64,000 nucleotides of DNA, from assembly GCA_930367215.1 (NCBI GenBank), contig OV884056.1, forward strand, positions 279,292,067 through 279,356,066. The letters run 5' to 3'. Within the stretch, counting starts at the first letter, position 1; every line of letters starts with the position of its first letter. Under the pieces are notes generated by a model that ran no database searches, was not told the DNA's origin, and saw nothing but the letters and a program-made list of their open reading frames with translations. This stretch comes from Pollenia angustigena (lineage: Eukaryota > Arthropoda > Insecta > Diptera > Polleniidae). Of this stretch, positions 63,721 through 64,000 are shown in pieces. Both the position numbers and the translations under genes were made by a program.

Positions 63721-64000
63721 AAAGAGCATCACAATGTATAAAATAATGAATAAAACTCAAACGGTGCTAGTTCACATAGCCCCACTGTGCACATTTTAAT
63801 GTTAAATTTTATTGTCTCATTAGTTTGTTTTATAAATTCATGCATTTGAAAATAACATTATGATTCAAATGTAAATTTAATATCATTATTTGTCTTTATA
63901 GGCCGAATATCTGTGTAGTTTTGGTCAAAATCGTTATCATTTGGTTTTGTGAAGATATTTCAAATTAAATTTAAAGTCAGAAACTGCAGGAATTCAAGAT
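63721..64000. other. AT-rich stretch, no feature
   Basis: Nothing recognised. Confidence 0.35.

Overview
The window looks like repeat-dense, AT-rich intergenic, intronic or heterochromatic DNA from a higher fly (Diptera, probably Schizophora). The evidence is long poly(T)/poly(A) tracts, no bacterial-style gene packing, Jockey-, CR1-, LOA/I- and RTE-like LINE remnants, insect mariner-like (IS630/Tc1) transposases, tRNA-derived SINEs and very many short terminal-inverted-repeat elements. No complete host gene is recognisable. Four short candidate exons are listed with low confidence; three are on the minus strand (123-246, 2731-2973, 9193-9266) and one on the plus strand (38088-38163).

Layout. 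0-9 kb: AT-rich DNA, a 5'-truncated LINE carrying RNase H (3408-4159, 11-bp target duplication), an internally deleted mariner-like element (6612-7517), and a duplicated 0.4-kb block, one copy of which holds a hairpin element. 9.9-15.85 kb: a decayed short-period tandem array broken up by a MITE, a Jockey-clade LINE (itself interrupted) and a multi-level nest of elements. 17-19.6 kb: two LINE reverse-transcriptase fragments, one interrupted by a PIF/Harbinger-like MITE and by a tRNA-derived SINE. 20.4-26.3 kb: a CR1-like LINE on plus, a second copy on minus, and a short Jockey insertion with a 19-bp target duplication. 28-37 kb: a hAT-type MITE, a Mutator-type element with a perfect 9-bp target duplication, C-run and GGCC-palindrome satellites, several MITEs and a second mariner copy with the same internal deletion as the first. 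38.8-40.4 kb: tandem arrays. 40.5-53.9 kb: many MITEs, including a foldback element with ~347-bp arms split by a hAT-type MITE. 55.8-64 kb: a third mariner-like relic, a 23-bp tandem array split by a TA-flanked element, an RT fragment split by a hairpin element, a SINE, and a satellite with ~450-bp higher-order periodicity.

The elements do not form a pathway. What ties them together is nesting: insertions sit inside older insertions, and removing the younger one restores a reading frame, repeat unit or array. This gives relative ages and target-site duplications readable directly from the sequence. All pairings were done by eye; element boundaries are good to a few bases where a target duplication is quoted and to tens of bases otherwise.
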